A DNA stretch of 64,000 nucleotides from Bimastos eiseni (GCA_959347315.1 OY365807.1:33769532-33833531), one strand, 5' to 3'; counted from the first letter of the stretch, positions 24,230 through 35,160 are shown. Translations and numbers: made by a program. The notes: generated from the sequence alone by a model not told the origin.

Positions 24230-26090
24230 ACCGATCACATGATAATCAAGCCTCAGGAGACGCATTTTCGCTAGGCCTAGGCCTACTCAAGTATCTCACT
24301 TCTTGGACTAAATAAAATAAATGACAACTTTCAACTACAGAAGACAATTATATTGAACGCAATATGATTATTGTTATTATATCCGTTGCTCATTTATTTT
24401 TAAGGTGATGTGCGTGTAGAAATTTTTTCCAGTCTTTAGTAAATTGCTTATCCGAATTTGGTTGAACTTCAGAGAGACAAAATAACTAACATGAACCTTA
24501 TCGCTGAGTCACTTCCTTTACTTCATTTCTATAGGTTTTAAATATTAAAATAAATCCCTGTAAATGACGTCTGTTTTTTACAAGCTTCTATTAACCTCAA
24601 CTCAGCGCAATAAATCACACAGTTAGCTCCCCTTCGGGGTAACTGAGTATGAAGAACGGCTCCCTACCCAGATTTGGCGGACAAGGAGGTTATTTAATTA
24701 CTGTAGGCGAAGTGCAAGGAATCTGTAATTACAAGAACGGTAACTCGTAAAAAACCCGCAAATCTGGTTGCATGTTTACCCACATAATGTCGCCCACTTC
24801 ATTTTCTATGCCTTATATAAAATATGTTTAATATTCACAGATAACGCTTTATTCTAAAAATGCTTACCGTCATGAATATAATAAACTGAATGAATGTATC
24901 TTGCAAACAAGACGTAATCATTCCTGGCGCCCAGCAGAGGACCGGCAACAAATGATAGGCACACTACGCTAAATAAGAAGTTGCCTGTCCAGTGTGTCAT
25001 TAGTGTTTGTGCAGAATGCAACAGTACAATAATTATGGTAAGGGTCTATCTGACTAAATCACAGGTTGAAATCAAATGGAACAGAGCTACAGCACAAGCT
25101 TTCTCAAAGCGTTTCATAGCCTGACAAATATTTGTCAAGCATAGACGCGATGGCACTATGTCGTCATGCGACGACATGTCTCCGTGTCTGCTAGAATTTC
25201 TCTGGCGAATGCAGAGGTACCCAGCAGAGTTGTCGCCGAGTCGCGTCGACCCGCGATGAAGGTAGGGTCGGGTAGGGCCGGGTAACGAATGGCTGTAGAT
25301 TAGGCGGGTCGAGATCCTGGTGGGTTGGTTTGTATCGGGTCCCAAGCCTGGACCCATTTCGACTCGCCAATTTTTTTGCAGATATTAATTTTTGCAGGGC
25401 TTAATTTTCATCACTATGCTTTTCAGAATGACTCGTTAGGGTGACATCTTCTGTGCATGCGTTTATTGGCAAGAGATCCTCAAGGCACCTGAGTGAGGAA
25501 AGAACAGCAGAAGACACCCCAAGGTTATTGCAAGGCCAATTGAATTTGATACGCGATTGACCTCTGAGACAATTATCGGGCGCTCTTTTATAGTGCCCGA
25601 TTCTTTGACTCAGTAGTCAATCTCGCAACTTGATGCTACCCTTTCGGCATATACATGAATACAGGCCCGAGATTAAAATCTCTTGCATAAGCGAACATTA
25701 CAAGCGCGGTCCACATCGGGCCCTGCTGTAAATCAGTTACATATCAAATAAATTGAATATGGCGAAGGAGTTAGCGTGGACACTTAAGGCAACACCGGAT
25801 TTGTTCCTTTCAACTTCAAACTCGGCTCATGCTGCCGTATGGAATAATTCCTCATAAAAAAACGATGTTCAATAGATTGATTACAAGCGTGTGAATTAGC
25901 TGATGATGTAACGCTGGGACATGCGGGCCGGACTCTTACGCGCCTAATAACATCTGAAATTCTTTTGCATATATTTACAGAGAACGTTAGTTGAGGCTAA
26001 AAATAAATGGAATAATACTTTCTCACAAATCAATATTATTATCATGACTATATGGCGGTCTGACTATGTTGGATCCATTTTCGGTGGGTC
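24230..26090. other. gene-poor interval with GGGTC-rich patches
   Basis: AT-rich DNA without a recognisable gene. GGGTCGGGT-type words occur at about 25240-25380 (minus orientation) and 26078-26108 (plus), and also at 23015-23090. Confidence 0.4.
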
Positions 26091-26558
26091 GGGTTGGGTC
26101 GGGTCATGAGAATTTGACGCATGCTCAACGCTATGTTTATGAAGCCTTCATCTGATCTTGAAGAAAACTCGAGCTGCTCTGTGTGAGTGGGCCATTCCGA
26201 ACTTTGAAAGTCACTCTCATTTCTGATCGTTCTGCTCAGTCACTTGTGTAACAGATAAGCTCACAAATATATTCTAGGTGCACTTGTTATTACTGCAGTC
26301 AGCTTGGAAGTGTTCAAAGTCCTGTATGTAATAGCCAAAACAATGCTTCTATTTCTCTACTTTCTTTGGCAGCAAAAATTGACAATCTATCGACAATAAA
26401 CCATCCTGCTAATCTTAAACGGAACGACCGACAGTTTGACCCTGATATTTATGACACTGCGTTTAGGGATGTACCATCTGTTACCTAAGTTGAAGTTGTA
26501 TATCTTCTTAGTCATACTCTCCATAAAATAATCATCACTGATGGACTGTATACTGATA

Positions 26559-26640
26559 TACATTCATTCAGTACGATAATTTATATAGCGCCCCTTAAAG
26601 GCTACTACTCAGGAGCGCTCCCGACCCCGGCACGGCTAAA
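26559..26640 (-). mobile_element. LINE 3' tail, truncated (minus strand)
   Basis: On the minus strand this reads GGGAGCGCTCCTGAGTAGTA, then CCTTTAAGGGGCGCTATATA, then an AATG-like end. It matches the tail at 8857-8944 nearly word for word, so it is a second inverted copy of the same truncated LINE family. Confidence 0.6.
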
Positions 26641-26981
26641 AAGAACTGTTTAAGGCGAGTATAAAAAGAGTCTGAGAGGACCCTTGGCGACAACCGCAGC
26701 ACCAAAGGGTTATCACTCCTTGTGTTCTGTTCTGATGAAACACAAGAACAAAACACAAGAGGTGATATCAGTATTGCCATAGAATTGCACATCTGGGCAA
26801 CCTATCTTTTGCAGAAGACTGTTTTCCATCATCATTACCAGAATAACATTTTAAAAAACTCTTCAACGTCTCTCTCTCTCTCTCTCTGCCTTACATAGAC
26901 CAAGAAACACATTACGTCATCCTCTCACTTCATTTCGTGCCAATCGTCTTACTGTGAAGGCTACTCCATGCTCTAGCCTTC

Positions 26982-27430
26982 ATGCTGGACAACATCTTCT
27001 CATCTATTGACAAAATTAATGAAAGTCAACAAGCTAAGTGTAGTACTTGCAATAGTGGTGGCATGATTCAAAGCGAGCAAGCTATCTATGATCCTGAAAG
27101 GACAAGCCAAGCCTATATTCTGCTTAGCTCCAAGGCAAAGTTTGATTCCATTAACAACAACCAAAAAAATGACTTCCATTTCGCTATTAAAACTGATAGC
27201 CAATAAATAATTAGTGTGACGCTACGAAGTTCTTTGGTCTACATAGATGATCAACTGTCTTGGAGGCAATACGTTAACTACACTTCTAAACAAGTGGCCA
27301 AAATATTGACTTAATTTTCAGAAACCGGCGCCTTCTGCTTTCAAACTCTCCCCAACTTATACTGTTCACTGATTTGTCCTTACCCTTCATACTGCAATCT
27401 TCTCTGGGCTGTTATTTCTTGCGCCGCAAA
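26982..27430 (+). pseudogene. non-LTR retrotransposon (LINE) reverse-transcriptase fragment
   Basis: After a short frame beginning MLDNIFSSID (26982-27206) and a stop, the plus strand at about 27236-27425 reads VYIDDQLSWRQYVNYTSKQV, then a stop and shift, then a stretch ending in LICPYPSYCNLLWA. That order (a LGVxIDxxLSW-type motif followed by YPxLxYCNxxWA) is the connection/thumb region of LINE reverse transcriptases of the L2/CR1/Jockey groups. At least one TAA and probable frameshifts interrupt it. The upstream frame may be the preceding part of the same protein. It is a dead 5'- and 3'-truncated copy. Confidence 0.6.
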
Positions 27431-28330
27431 CGTAGGCTATGTTACGTGTAATAAATAGCGTGGTTTATACAGCCCATAGGCCTACAGGAATTTTTTTTTA
27501 CAAGTCTGGAGGCGATAACAATTGAAAGCAGTGCTGCAAGTGGAAGTATCTATATACATGTTCCACATCAAGCAGTTTCAGTCGATGGCTTTGCAATAAT
27601 CTATAGGTACACAGACATCAGACGTGCCCTTATAAAGAAGTGTCACCAAATTAGCGTTCATTACATGATCGAGAAGAACAGAATTAGAATTTTAAAATAT
27701 GGTCCATCCTTCTGAAAAGCAGCACCGGCAGACTCAACTAATAAAAAATTATGCCTACGCTGCATTAGTTTAAATGAAACAAAAACATTTTTATTGAATC
27801 TATATTTAGCTTTATTGTTAGAATTTCATGTCAGACAATGAATGATCATATGGCTTATTCAGTTACGCTCGCTGTTATTATCGATATTACCTACGGATCA
27901 GGATTTGATATTAATGAATTATTCATTTGGTTGCATAATGTATAAATTTGGACGACCTCTGTTAGCGGAACGGTTCGTTCCTGCAGGAGGGCTTCGCCTT
28001 GTCCGCTGCATGGTCGCTACAAATTTATTACTTCCTCAATTGTCTGATTATGTTTCTTTTTCTTCGGCGAACAAGAAAGAATTGATTTATTGATTGATTG
28101 ATTACCTTCATCCGCTGGTTTCTTCATACTTCCCGCTCCGTATTCCGCAATCGTCTATGGTGTCTTTTGATTGAGACTCGTTTTTTTGGGACTGTTCTGG
28201 CCTCTCGTGCACTTCGTGTTGCTGTCTCTGGGAAGGGAATTGACTAGCAATGCTCGTCTGTTGCTCAAAATCATTTTTGCTCTTCCAAGCAACGCCTCAA
28301 AACGCAATCGTGTCGTATCGTATCTGGTTA

Positions 28331-28385
28331 ATTATATAGCGCTTCTTTCAGTACTAGCTATTCAGAAGCGCTCTCAGCGTGACAA
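28331..28385 (-). mobile_element. diverged LINE 3' tail (minus strand)
   Basis: Reverse complement reads GAGAGCGCTTCTGAATAGCT, then AGAAGCGCTATATAATTA. It keeps the GAGCGCT...GAGTAG...GCGCTATATAA pattern of the tails at 8857 and 26559 but is more diverged and lacks the AATG run. Confidence 0.45.
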
Positions 28386-28389
28386 CCCC

Positions 28390-30135
28390 GAGGAAAATTA
28401 ATCAGAAAGTTTTCAGGCAGTGAAGGGATGATGGTGGGAGCCCAATTAAAAGCTTGCTACGGATAAGCGTATACGGACATGCTTACAACTCACTGGCCTT
28501 AAAGCAACTGGTTACATAATTGCTGTTCGTCTGGCGACTGACTAACTGAATTCAGACGATTCATCTGATACTCGTAATTTTTCGTTACTTTGAGAGTGTG
28601 AAAACTGTTTCCAGGAAAACATTCGGAAATAATAATAATTAAAAAAAATAATACTAATAATTTTAATATTAAAGATGATGATGATGACAATCATGGTTAT
28701 GTAATAATAATTATATATCATTATTGTCATTACTCTTCTTTTTATAATTCAAATATTTCCGAATGGTTATGAAATCAGGGATGAAATCTGACTTCTCTCA
28801 GATGAACTTTCTTACTCTAAATTTAAGTATGTTATTGCTGAGGGTTTATTTCTATCTCGGGAAATTTGCGATAATAGGCCTAAATATTGATTAAAGTAAT
28901 AGCGCAATAGGATGCCAATCTATGACACTTACATGTATGTGAAATGCAAGTGCATTTGTAATGAGCCAGGTCTCTTCCTTTAGCGTTAAGCACGCGCTCG
29001 AATGTCGCACTGCAGAAGCCGAGGAGAGTCTGTTTCCATTCATCTTCTAAGGTTCAATTTGTCAGAGGAGCATTAAGTCTGTACTGAACTGCCATTGATT
29101 TCGACTGTTGCAGGGAACTTCATTGATTTGCTTTAGAAGCTGAGAATTCACGGTGCATGGGAAAGTATACATTCTGCTTCTGACATTATTGTGCCTTCGA
29201 CACCAGCCATTCGCTTATTGACGACGATAGCCATATCATCTACCGACTTCTTAGCCTTCCTGAGCGTTCGGTGCTTTCTTGTTGACCTAGTCCAGCTGAC
29301 GGAGATTATTTCCGATATATTGATATTCTAGAACGGTTGACTGTGCCGATCGACAGAGGCGCAAGATTCGTGTCGGACTCATACCATACATTCTATGCTG
29401 AGAAACACAAGAGTGTGTAAACATCGTTTCAACAGAAGTATCCACTCCTTAATTAAGTCGACTGAAGTTGTTATTCAAAGCGGATGTAATTGCAACGTTG
29501 ATGTCGACCGCATGACGTCACAGTTCATATGACGTCACATTAAGGCGTCGACGGTTGAACACTAATAATGACGCCACAATAAATCACGTAATCGTTGCTG
29601 CTTGGTATTTTGCGAGTCTTGGCATGGTCCTTTGTCGATTTTCCCAATAATTTGCGTCTAGGCCTGCAGTGTGTAATAGAACGGCTAGCTATTATCAAGG
29701 CGTCGGTAATCTACGTGTTTCAACTTTCTTCTGTGTAACCGTTGACCGATTATAGATACATGAATGCTTTCATTGATCTCAACGGAAGAACAAGTGAGTA
29801 AATAACATACATTGATGATTAAATGGCGTGGGAACAATGGGAAAGAACAAAGCACAAAAGGTGACCGTCAGGTCACGAGGGTCGGGATACTCTTAGTTAA
29901 GTAAATGGCAAATAGTTTTTATATCTGTATATAAATACACATATATAAGCATAGTTTATCTACATATATACATATTTGTGTATCATCAATGCGCGCATGA
30001 ATACGAACATATAATATATGTGATATGTGCTATGCGCATATTACATATATTATATATAGGCCTACAGTGTAGGGCCTACAAACGCATACATTATTACTGT
30101 ATGTATATATATAATACGCAAAACTTGTTATTGTG
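28390..30135. other. intergenic, no supported gene
   Basis: AT-rich sequence with ATT/AAT-rich DNA at 28625-28745 and TA-rich DNA at 29925-30120. I see no coding or RNA feature. Confidence 0.45.
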
Positions 30136-30656
30136 TATAGGGTGACACAAAAGTTCGCTCACCATTTTCAAAATGCGTTTTCTCAGTAAGGGCTTCGTAT
30201 ATTTTCTGATATTTTGCAGTGCATACACAGTTCAAATGAAAGATATATACCGGTACAAATTTTGCCTCAATCCGGTCCGTGTTTGTCATTATGTATTAAA
30301 AAAATTGAAGAGGACCAGTTTCCGGGAAAAAAACTGCCTTGTGAGACAGTTTGCTGAAATACCCCCAAGATCATTGACAACAAACAACTTTCGTTGCATA
30401 ACACTGAGCCAGCGTTCGAGCTACAGCTGGCTTCGCGTATTGCTCGATAATGTGTGTAATGCAGCACTAGGAGTTCAGTTTGGTACCATTTAGCAAAAAT
30501 GAAGGTTAGTGAGACCCCTGGACATCATCCCACCCCACATCAAGACTGACGGACTGAACTTTATCGTTCTCCTCTTACGAAACCCAAACTGTATCATTTT
30601 GTGCATTCAGAACATAAAAGACATTGAACAGCGACTCATCAGGGAGCAAAACATTA

Positions 30657-30662
30657 GACCAG
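30657..30662 (+). repeat. Polinton target-site duplication, left
   Basis: GACCAG immediately before the left inverted repeat; its partner at 44140 is AACCAG (5 of 6 identical). Confidence 0.8.
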
Positions 30663-30995
30663 AGTAGTAGAAGATGTACCATACGGGGCCATTCAACTTA
30701 ACCATAGGTTAAAACCACTCCCCTAAAAGGTTAAACACTGTTTTTATCCTATAGCCTAGGTTAAAAAAATCACCAAAAACAACATCAACCTAACCATAGG
30801 TTAAAACCAACATCAACCAATAACCAGAAAAAAACGCCAGGAACTTTCCAATAGCTTCGACCTGGCGTGCACAAACCTATAGGCATGGTCAAAAACTCCA
30901 CCTAAACTCCCTATAAGTCAAAAGCCAAGGGAATTTCCAAAGTTTTCGATAATGGGAAATTTCCAAAAGTTTCAACGAGTCAGCAGTTTCGACGA
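30663..30995 (+). repeat. Polinton left terminal inverted repeat
   Basis: 333 bp that pair, inverted, with 43806-44139, with scattered mismatches (about 90% by eye). Rich in TAACC(T/A)/AGGTTAAAACC words. The match ends within a few bases of the integrase stop codon. Confidence 0.9.
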
Positions 30996-31002
30996 TGAGT
31001 CA

Positions 31003-31959
31003 TCACGTGATTACCAAGTCTTCAGTATCAATCCAAGAATTAAAGGACTCAGGATAACCAAGCCATTTCACTAAAGATTTCTTCCCTCGTTTTCTGATTA
31101 CCTTTACAATTCTAAATATCTCTAGAGTTGTCTTTTGAAGCTCCTGTTCATAAAATGAACCCTGTTTTTCCTCACCATTATAATCGGTAATCTTATAAGT
31201 TGGTGGATCTGTGTATTGAATTTGAGTAATAGTAAAAATCTCTTTCATCCATCTAGGCGTGTTTTCCTTTTCAAATATATTCTTCTTCTTATTTATCCTA
31301 ACCTTATCTCCAATCGAGAATCTAGGCTTAATGGGTTCTGCGATCTCATCACCGTACAAATTCATCCATACAGTTTTTTCATTATTTTTATAACTAGCCT
31401 TAGATGGTGTCATTTTAATAGAAGAATGCCTAGTCTCATTATAATTACTAACCATTTCACCCAGCACGTCTATATATATTCTTGTTGAATTAGCTGTAAA
31501 GTACTTAAACATTTTCTCTCGCATCGTTCTGTTCCAGCGCTCAACGACGCAAGATTTTTATTAATTCTCAATAGAGTACAACTCAACCAAATTCTTTACG
31601 TCTTTATTATAAAATTCTTTACCTTTATCTACCCATACTTTAATAGGCCTTCTATCGCTCTCGAGTATCTTCACGAAGCCATTAGCGGTAGATTTTCCAC
31701 TCTTATCATTCAATGGCACGATCCAACCATATTTTGAAAACACATCTATCACGGTTAATAGATATTTCACACCATCGTTATCTTTAGCGAAAGCCTGCAT
31801 ATCGACCAGATCAGCAGCCCAAATCTCATGTATTCCACTAACGTACACCTTTCTCTTTCTAAAATGCCTTACTACTGGTTTATGCAATTCATTCGCTAAT
31901 TGGTCGGTCCATTTCAGATCGGGTTGTAATTTTAGGCTTTTTGTAAACCTGACCCGACA
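31003..31959 (-). pseudogene. Polinton integrase (DDE type) with C-terminal chromodomain, broken
   Basis: Retrovirus-like integrase that would insert the element and create the 6 bp duplication. The first catalytic Asp lies in WAADLVDM and the second in VWVDKGKEF, followed by the Glu in VVERWNRT; the C-terminus from about 31110 to 31003 is a chromodomain (KSLVKWLGYPESFNSWID), as in Polinton and chromovirus integrases. Two adjacent TAA codons (31558-31563) cut the core between second Asp and Glu. The Asp-Glu spacing is 28 residues counting the stops, shorter than the usual 33-35. The frame is open upstream to 31959 and overlaps the PLA2 gene's 3' end, but no ATG is left there, so the start is unclear. 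An N-terminal zinc finger is not evident. The TGA stop lies 8 bp inside the left inverted repeat. Confidence 0.9.
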
Positions 31960-32447
31960 CTAGCTTTAGTAGATAATATAGGTTTGACTATAGCCCTCTC
32001 TATTCTCTCCCGTAAGCTAGGATTAGGTATATTATTTAGTTCATTAATCATTGCTCTGTCGGCGATATTCCTAGAAGCCGTATCCGCGTGCTGGTTGTAA
32101 GCTAAATCATGATAATATGCAGCGTTATCGACTCCATCAACGGGTTTCGACCACTCTTTTGGGGTTCCATCAGGATTCAACCGCAAATCTAGTCTAGTTC
32201 CTGGTGCTGTAAACTGATGTCCTGGTAAATGCATCTCTCCTGGAAATTTAGCCCATGGTAACTTAATACCGCCAGGAACTGAATTTAGAGACCCAACTAG
32301 ATCCCCACCTTCTACTGCTTTCACGAATTGAGTCTTTGTTTTTGCACAAACATCACACGTGCCTCTAGTCACTGACCTTCCATTCTTCGTAATGACATTT
32401 TGAATATTTTTGGTTTCAGTATGAGTTTTACACTTTACACAATACAT
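31932..32447 (-). CDS. zinc-ribbon plus phospholipase A2-like virion protein
   Basis: Start chosen at the Met of MYCVKC (32447), directly preceded by TTTAAA; a Met three codons upstream (32456) is possible. The N-terminus is a four-Cys zinc ribbon (YCVKC and CDVC, about 27 residues apart). The second half resembles the PLA2 domain of parvovirus VP1 and many Polintons: a glycine loop (PGHQFTAPGTRLD), the sentence DGTPKEWSKPVDGVDNAAYY, then the catalytic HDLAY dyad near residues 113-114. In parvoviruses this domain breaches endosomal membranes; that role here is inferred. The frame is intact (171 codons) and its end overlaps the integrase reading frame. It diverges from the ATPase gene, with only 26 bp between the two ATGs. 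Confidence 0.85.
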   Translation of the reverse strand: MYCVKCKTHTETKNIQNVITKNGRSVTRGTCDVCAKTKTQFVKAVEGGDLVGSLNSVPGGIKLPWAKFPGEMHLPGHQFTAPGTRLDLRLNPDGTPKEWSKPVDGVDNAAYYHDLAYNQHADTASRNIADRAMINELNNIPNPSLRERIERAIVKPILSTKASVGSGLQKA

Positions 32448-32473
32448 TTTAAACACAATTAGATATATCTAAA
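32448..32473. promoter_or_regulatory. 26-bp divergent start region between PLA2 and ATPase genes
   Basis: The two ATGs face away from each other and each is preceded by TAAA (TTTAAAATG on the minus strand, TCTAAAATG on the plus). Any promoter elements for both genes must overlap here or lie in the coding sequence. Confidence 0.5.
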
Positions 32474-33252
32474 ATGGAAGTAAACAAATTTTATCGTGGA
32501 ACGACATGTTATCCAAGAGATTCAATGACCCTCTTTTACCTAGAAGTATAAAAGGGTTAATCGTAGAAAAGTCTGGATGCGGTAAGACTACTTTACTGTT
32601 GAACCTACTTCTAAGACCCAGATGGTTAGATTACGCCAATCTGCAAATATTCGGAAGGTCTCGCTTTCAACCAGAGTATAAAATTCTGAAAAAAGCATTT
32701 GAATAATAACTACCTAAAGAATCCATCATCGGGTTATTTTATATTCAAGACGAGATCATGAGACAAAATTATTCACCAGGGGTTGTAATTGAGGAAATGG
32801 CTAAACACTTGAATAAAAAATCTGATATTTCTTTCCAGTTCTTTCAATCAGCAGAAGACGTGCCAGACCCGAGTGACTTCACCTGTGACAAGAAGAACTT
32901 GATGATTTTCGATGATTTACAGTTAGAAAAGCAGAATAAATGCGCGACTTATTACATCCGAGGAAGACACAGTAACGTCGACAGTTTCTATCTAGCACAG
33001 AATTATTTCAAACTACCGAGACAGCCGATCAGAGAGAATGCAAACTTCATCTGCTTGTTTCCTCAAGACCAGAAAAATATTAATCACATCTACAACGCCT
33101 ACGTGAGTGCAGACATGCCTAAGGATGAGTTTAGAAAACTATGCAAAACAGCGTGGAAGCAACCTCACGGACTTGTAGTAATAGACCAGACTAGTAATAA
33201 GAATAACAGAAAGTATAGATGCGGTTTCGATGAATTCTACATTCCATTATAA
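32474..33252 (+). pseudogene. Polinton genome-packaging ATPase (FtsK/HerA, A32-like), broken
   Basis: Would pump element DNA into the capsid. The likely start is ATG 32474 (MEVNKFYRG), after which a one-base frameshift before 32506 moves the reading to the frame of LSKRFNDPLLPRS. Walker A is VEKSGCGKTTLL, where the usual first Gly is Glu; Walker B is NLMIFDDLQ; a YYIRGRHSNVD stretch and a Gln-containing sensor region (FYLAQNY) follow. Two adjacent TAA codons (32704-32709) interrupt it between the two motifs. The remainder to TAA 33252 is clean. It ends 22 bp before the minor capsid gene. Confidence 0.9.
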
Positions 33253-33274
33253 ATAAATCTTTGCTTATTTAAAA

Positions 33275-34066
33275 ATGGAATCGAATCTACAAAAGATTAC
33301 AGACAACACCGAAAGAACTGTTCCTTACACGGAGCCAAAGTCATCGATTTACATATTATTAAGTGACAAGACTTCGCGAATAAGGACGCGGTTCAATCCG
33401 CTGATACAGTTCGATAAAGATAAAAAGTACGAGATGGCTCTTGTCAATCTGGAAACATATTTTTCATTCCCAAACATCGATGAGACTAAAAACAACTTTT
33501 CGTATTCGCCGAATGGTGGAGGTATGTGGGTTACCACAACCCTCCCCGAAGGCTGTTATGAAATTACAGACATTAACGAATACATGCAGAGAAGCATGAA
33601 AGAAAACGAGCATTATGATAGGGTTAACGAAGCATATAATATTAAGATAGAAGCAAACAGCAATACGTTGAAAACAGTCTTGCATATATCGGAGAATAAC
33701 ATGGTTGATTTTTGGGCGTTGAACTCTATCGGGAAAGTCCTCGGTTTCGACAGGTGGCGTTATTCGGCAGGTTACCAGGAATCGGAGAATATAGTGGACA
33801 TAATGAGTGTTTGTAATCTGAGGGTAACGAGCGATATCATCGGAGCATCCTATAACAACGGAAATACAGATAACATTATCTATTCCTTCTTCCCGAATGT
33901 AGGGCCTGGCTATAAGATAATTGAAACGCCGAGAAATTTGATCTATCTTCCAATCACCCTATCCACGATTTCGACAATGGAAACGACTCTCACCGATCAG
34001 AATGGTAAACTAATTAATCTGCGAGGTGAGGAATTATCGATACGGTTTCATATAAGAGAAGCTTAA
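33275..34066 (+). CDS. Polinton minor capsid (penton-like) protein
   Basis: An intact 263-residue frame starting at ATG 33275 after ATTTAAAA. Characteristic stretches are IYILLSDKTSRIRTRFNPLI, KYEMALVNLETYFSFPN, a Y-E-I-x-D-I-N-E-Y segment and KVLGFD, with a C-terminal ISIRFHIRE-type beta strand. This family is the predicted single-jelly-roll minor capsid protein of Polintons, thought to form the pentameric vertices. The assignment rests on recalled family resemblance; the jelly-roll itself is not visible in sequence. It lies between ATPase and a small membrane-active-like gene with 20-25 bp gaps, as in a virion operon-like block. Confidence 0.8.
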   Translation: MESNLQKITDNTERTVPYTEPKSSIYILLSDKTSRIRTRFNPLIQFDKDKKYEMALVNLETYFSFPNIDETKNNFSYSPNGGGMWVTTTLPEGCYEITDINEYMQRSMKENEHYDRVNEAYNIKIEANSNTLKTVLHISENNMVDFWALNSIGKVLGFDRWRYSAGYQESENIVDIMSVCNLRVTSDIIGASYNNGNTDNIIYSFFPNVGPGYKIIETPRNLIYLPITLSTISTMETTLTDQNGKLINLRGEELSIRFHIREA

Positions 34067-34089
34067 AAATTTATTAAGTTCTATATAAA

Positions 34090-34695
34090 ATGAGTCGATA
34101 CACGAACGTCAAAGTCAATATTTCAGAAGGACAAAAAGACAAAATCAAAATAGCTCTACAAGCAGGAACTGGCGTAAGCATCAAACTAAATCACACCGAT
34201 TTAAACGGAGAGCATGTGTTAGCTCTTACCCAAGCACAAGTCAATAAACTAGCTAAAGCGTATCGGGGCGGTGCGGGTATGATTATAAAAATGAGTAAAA
34301 CGCAATTAATACATAACGTTAAAGTCGAAGGCGGCTTTATCGGCGCAATTTTACCTTTTCCTGCAACTGCTGGCAAATTCCTACTATCTAGCGTATTACC
34401 GAGCTTAGCAACGGGTGCATTAGCTGGAATAGGTGCAGCGGCTGGTTCTAAAGTCATTGATAAAGTCACCGGAACAGGTGGGTTTATATATCTCAATACT
34501 AGAGGTAAAAACTACAAGATAGTGCAATAAGGGCAGGGCTTATATATATGAAACCATACCAAGGATCTGGATTAAACGGTGAAGGAGAAGGTCTGTATCT
34601 GAAAAGAGGTAATGGGTTCGTAAATGGGGAAGGACTTATACTAGGACCTGATTCGCCATTTAAAAACATTCCGCTTCTCGGATTGTTCCTTTAAA
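34090..34695 (+). pseudogene. small virion/membrane-active protein, split by a stop and frameshift
   Basis: The N-terminal frame (34090-34530, starting MSRYTNVKVNISEGQKDKI) has a lysine-rich N-terminal half with a QAxVNKLAKAY pattern, then EGGFIG followed by a long hydrophobic Ala/Gly/Leu stretch (about residues 84-125). After TAA 34528 a second frame (34547-34695, MKPYQGSGLNGEGEGLYL) continues with Gly/Glu-rich GEGLYL repeats and ends LGLFL. The break lies next to a TATATATATG run, so slippage is likely. The family is widespread in animal Polintons; it could be a minor virion protein comparable in role to adenovirus pVI/pX, but that is inference. Confidence 0.65.
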
Positions 34696-34715
34696 AAATA
34701 TTGTATATATATAAA

Positions 34716-35108
34716 ATGTCTCTATTTCCGATTCATAAAATGGGGTGGGCGAAACCCAAAATTGTTCCAGAAGTAAGAACTCAACCGAGATCCGTCAGGT
34801 GGCAGGCGTGTGAAGGCATGTGGGATGTCAAGTATAGACCGCAAAGACAAATGGGCGGTCTAAGGTGGGAGTTTTTTGCTCAAGAAGCGATAACTATTCA
34901 TTCTCATGAGACGGTTGTTTTACCATTAGGCTTAGGTGTCCGAATGACGAAAGGATCGTGTAAAGTTTCTCTCCATCCGGAATTTATAGAAGCGGGTTGT
35001 CGCCTGCTAAGCGATACCGTTACTGGGTTCGCGGAAGAAATTTTAATCGATATTAAGAATTTTAGAGACCTTGGGACAGTCACCATAAACGAAGGAGATG
35101 CTATGTGA
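34716..35108 (+). CDS. small conserved Polinton protein, possible dUTPase-like fold
   Basis: A 130-codon frame starting at ATG 34716 directly after TATATATAAA. The second half has the order HETVVLPLGLGVRMTKG, SLHPEFIEAGCRL and TVTINEGDAM, which resembles the strand pattern of trimeric dUTPases (Pro-rich strand, Gly-Val strand, GD near the end). The usual catalytic Tyr/Asp motifs are not clear, so it may be a structural dUTPase-fold protein rather than an enzyme. TGA follows GDAM, but the next residues (ITSKIEFH) look like family continuation, so the stop may be premature. Function is unknown. Confidence 0.5.
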   Translation: MSLFPIHKMGWAKPKIVPEVRTQPRSVRWQACEGMWDVKYRPQRQMGGLRWEFFAQEAITIHSHETVVLPLGLGVRMTKGSCKVSLHPEFIEAGCRLLSDTVTGFAEEILIDIKNFRDLGTVTINEGDAM

Positions 35109-35160
35109 ATTACGAGCAAAATTGAATTCCATTTTAAGAAATATTCTCTAATATTATAAA

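Noticed and set aside
23903..24315. CRISPR-like array of perfect short repeats
   Set aside because: 14 bp units are head-to-tail with no spacers, in an animal genome; it is a minisatellite.
26290..26490. Cys-rich frame (CTCYYCSQLGSVQSPVC) of about 67 codons
   Set aside because: No family recognised, no clear splice sites, and LINE debris lies immediately downstream; not enough to call an exon.
30173..30493. Intact small gene just inside the outer transposon
   Set aside because: The 106-codon frame has no recognised domain; it lies where a decayed transposase N-terminus would be, so it was folded into the outer element.
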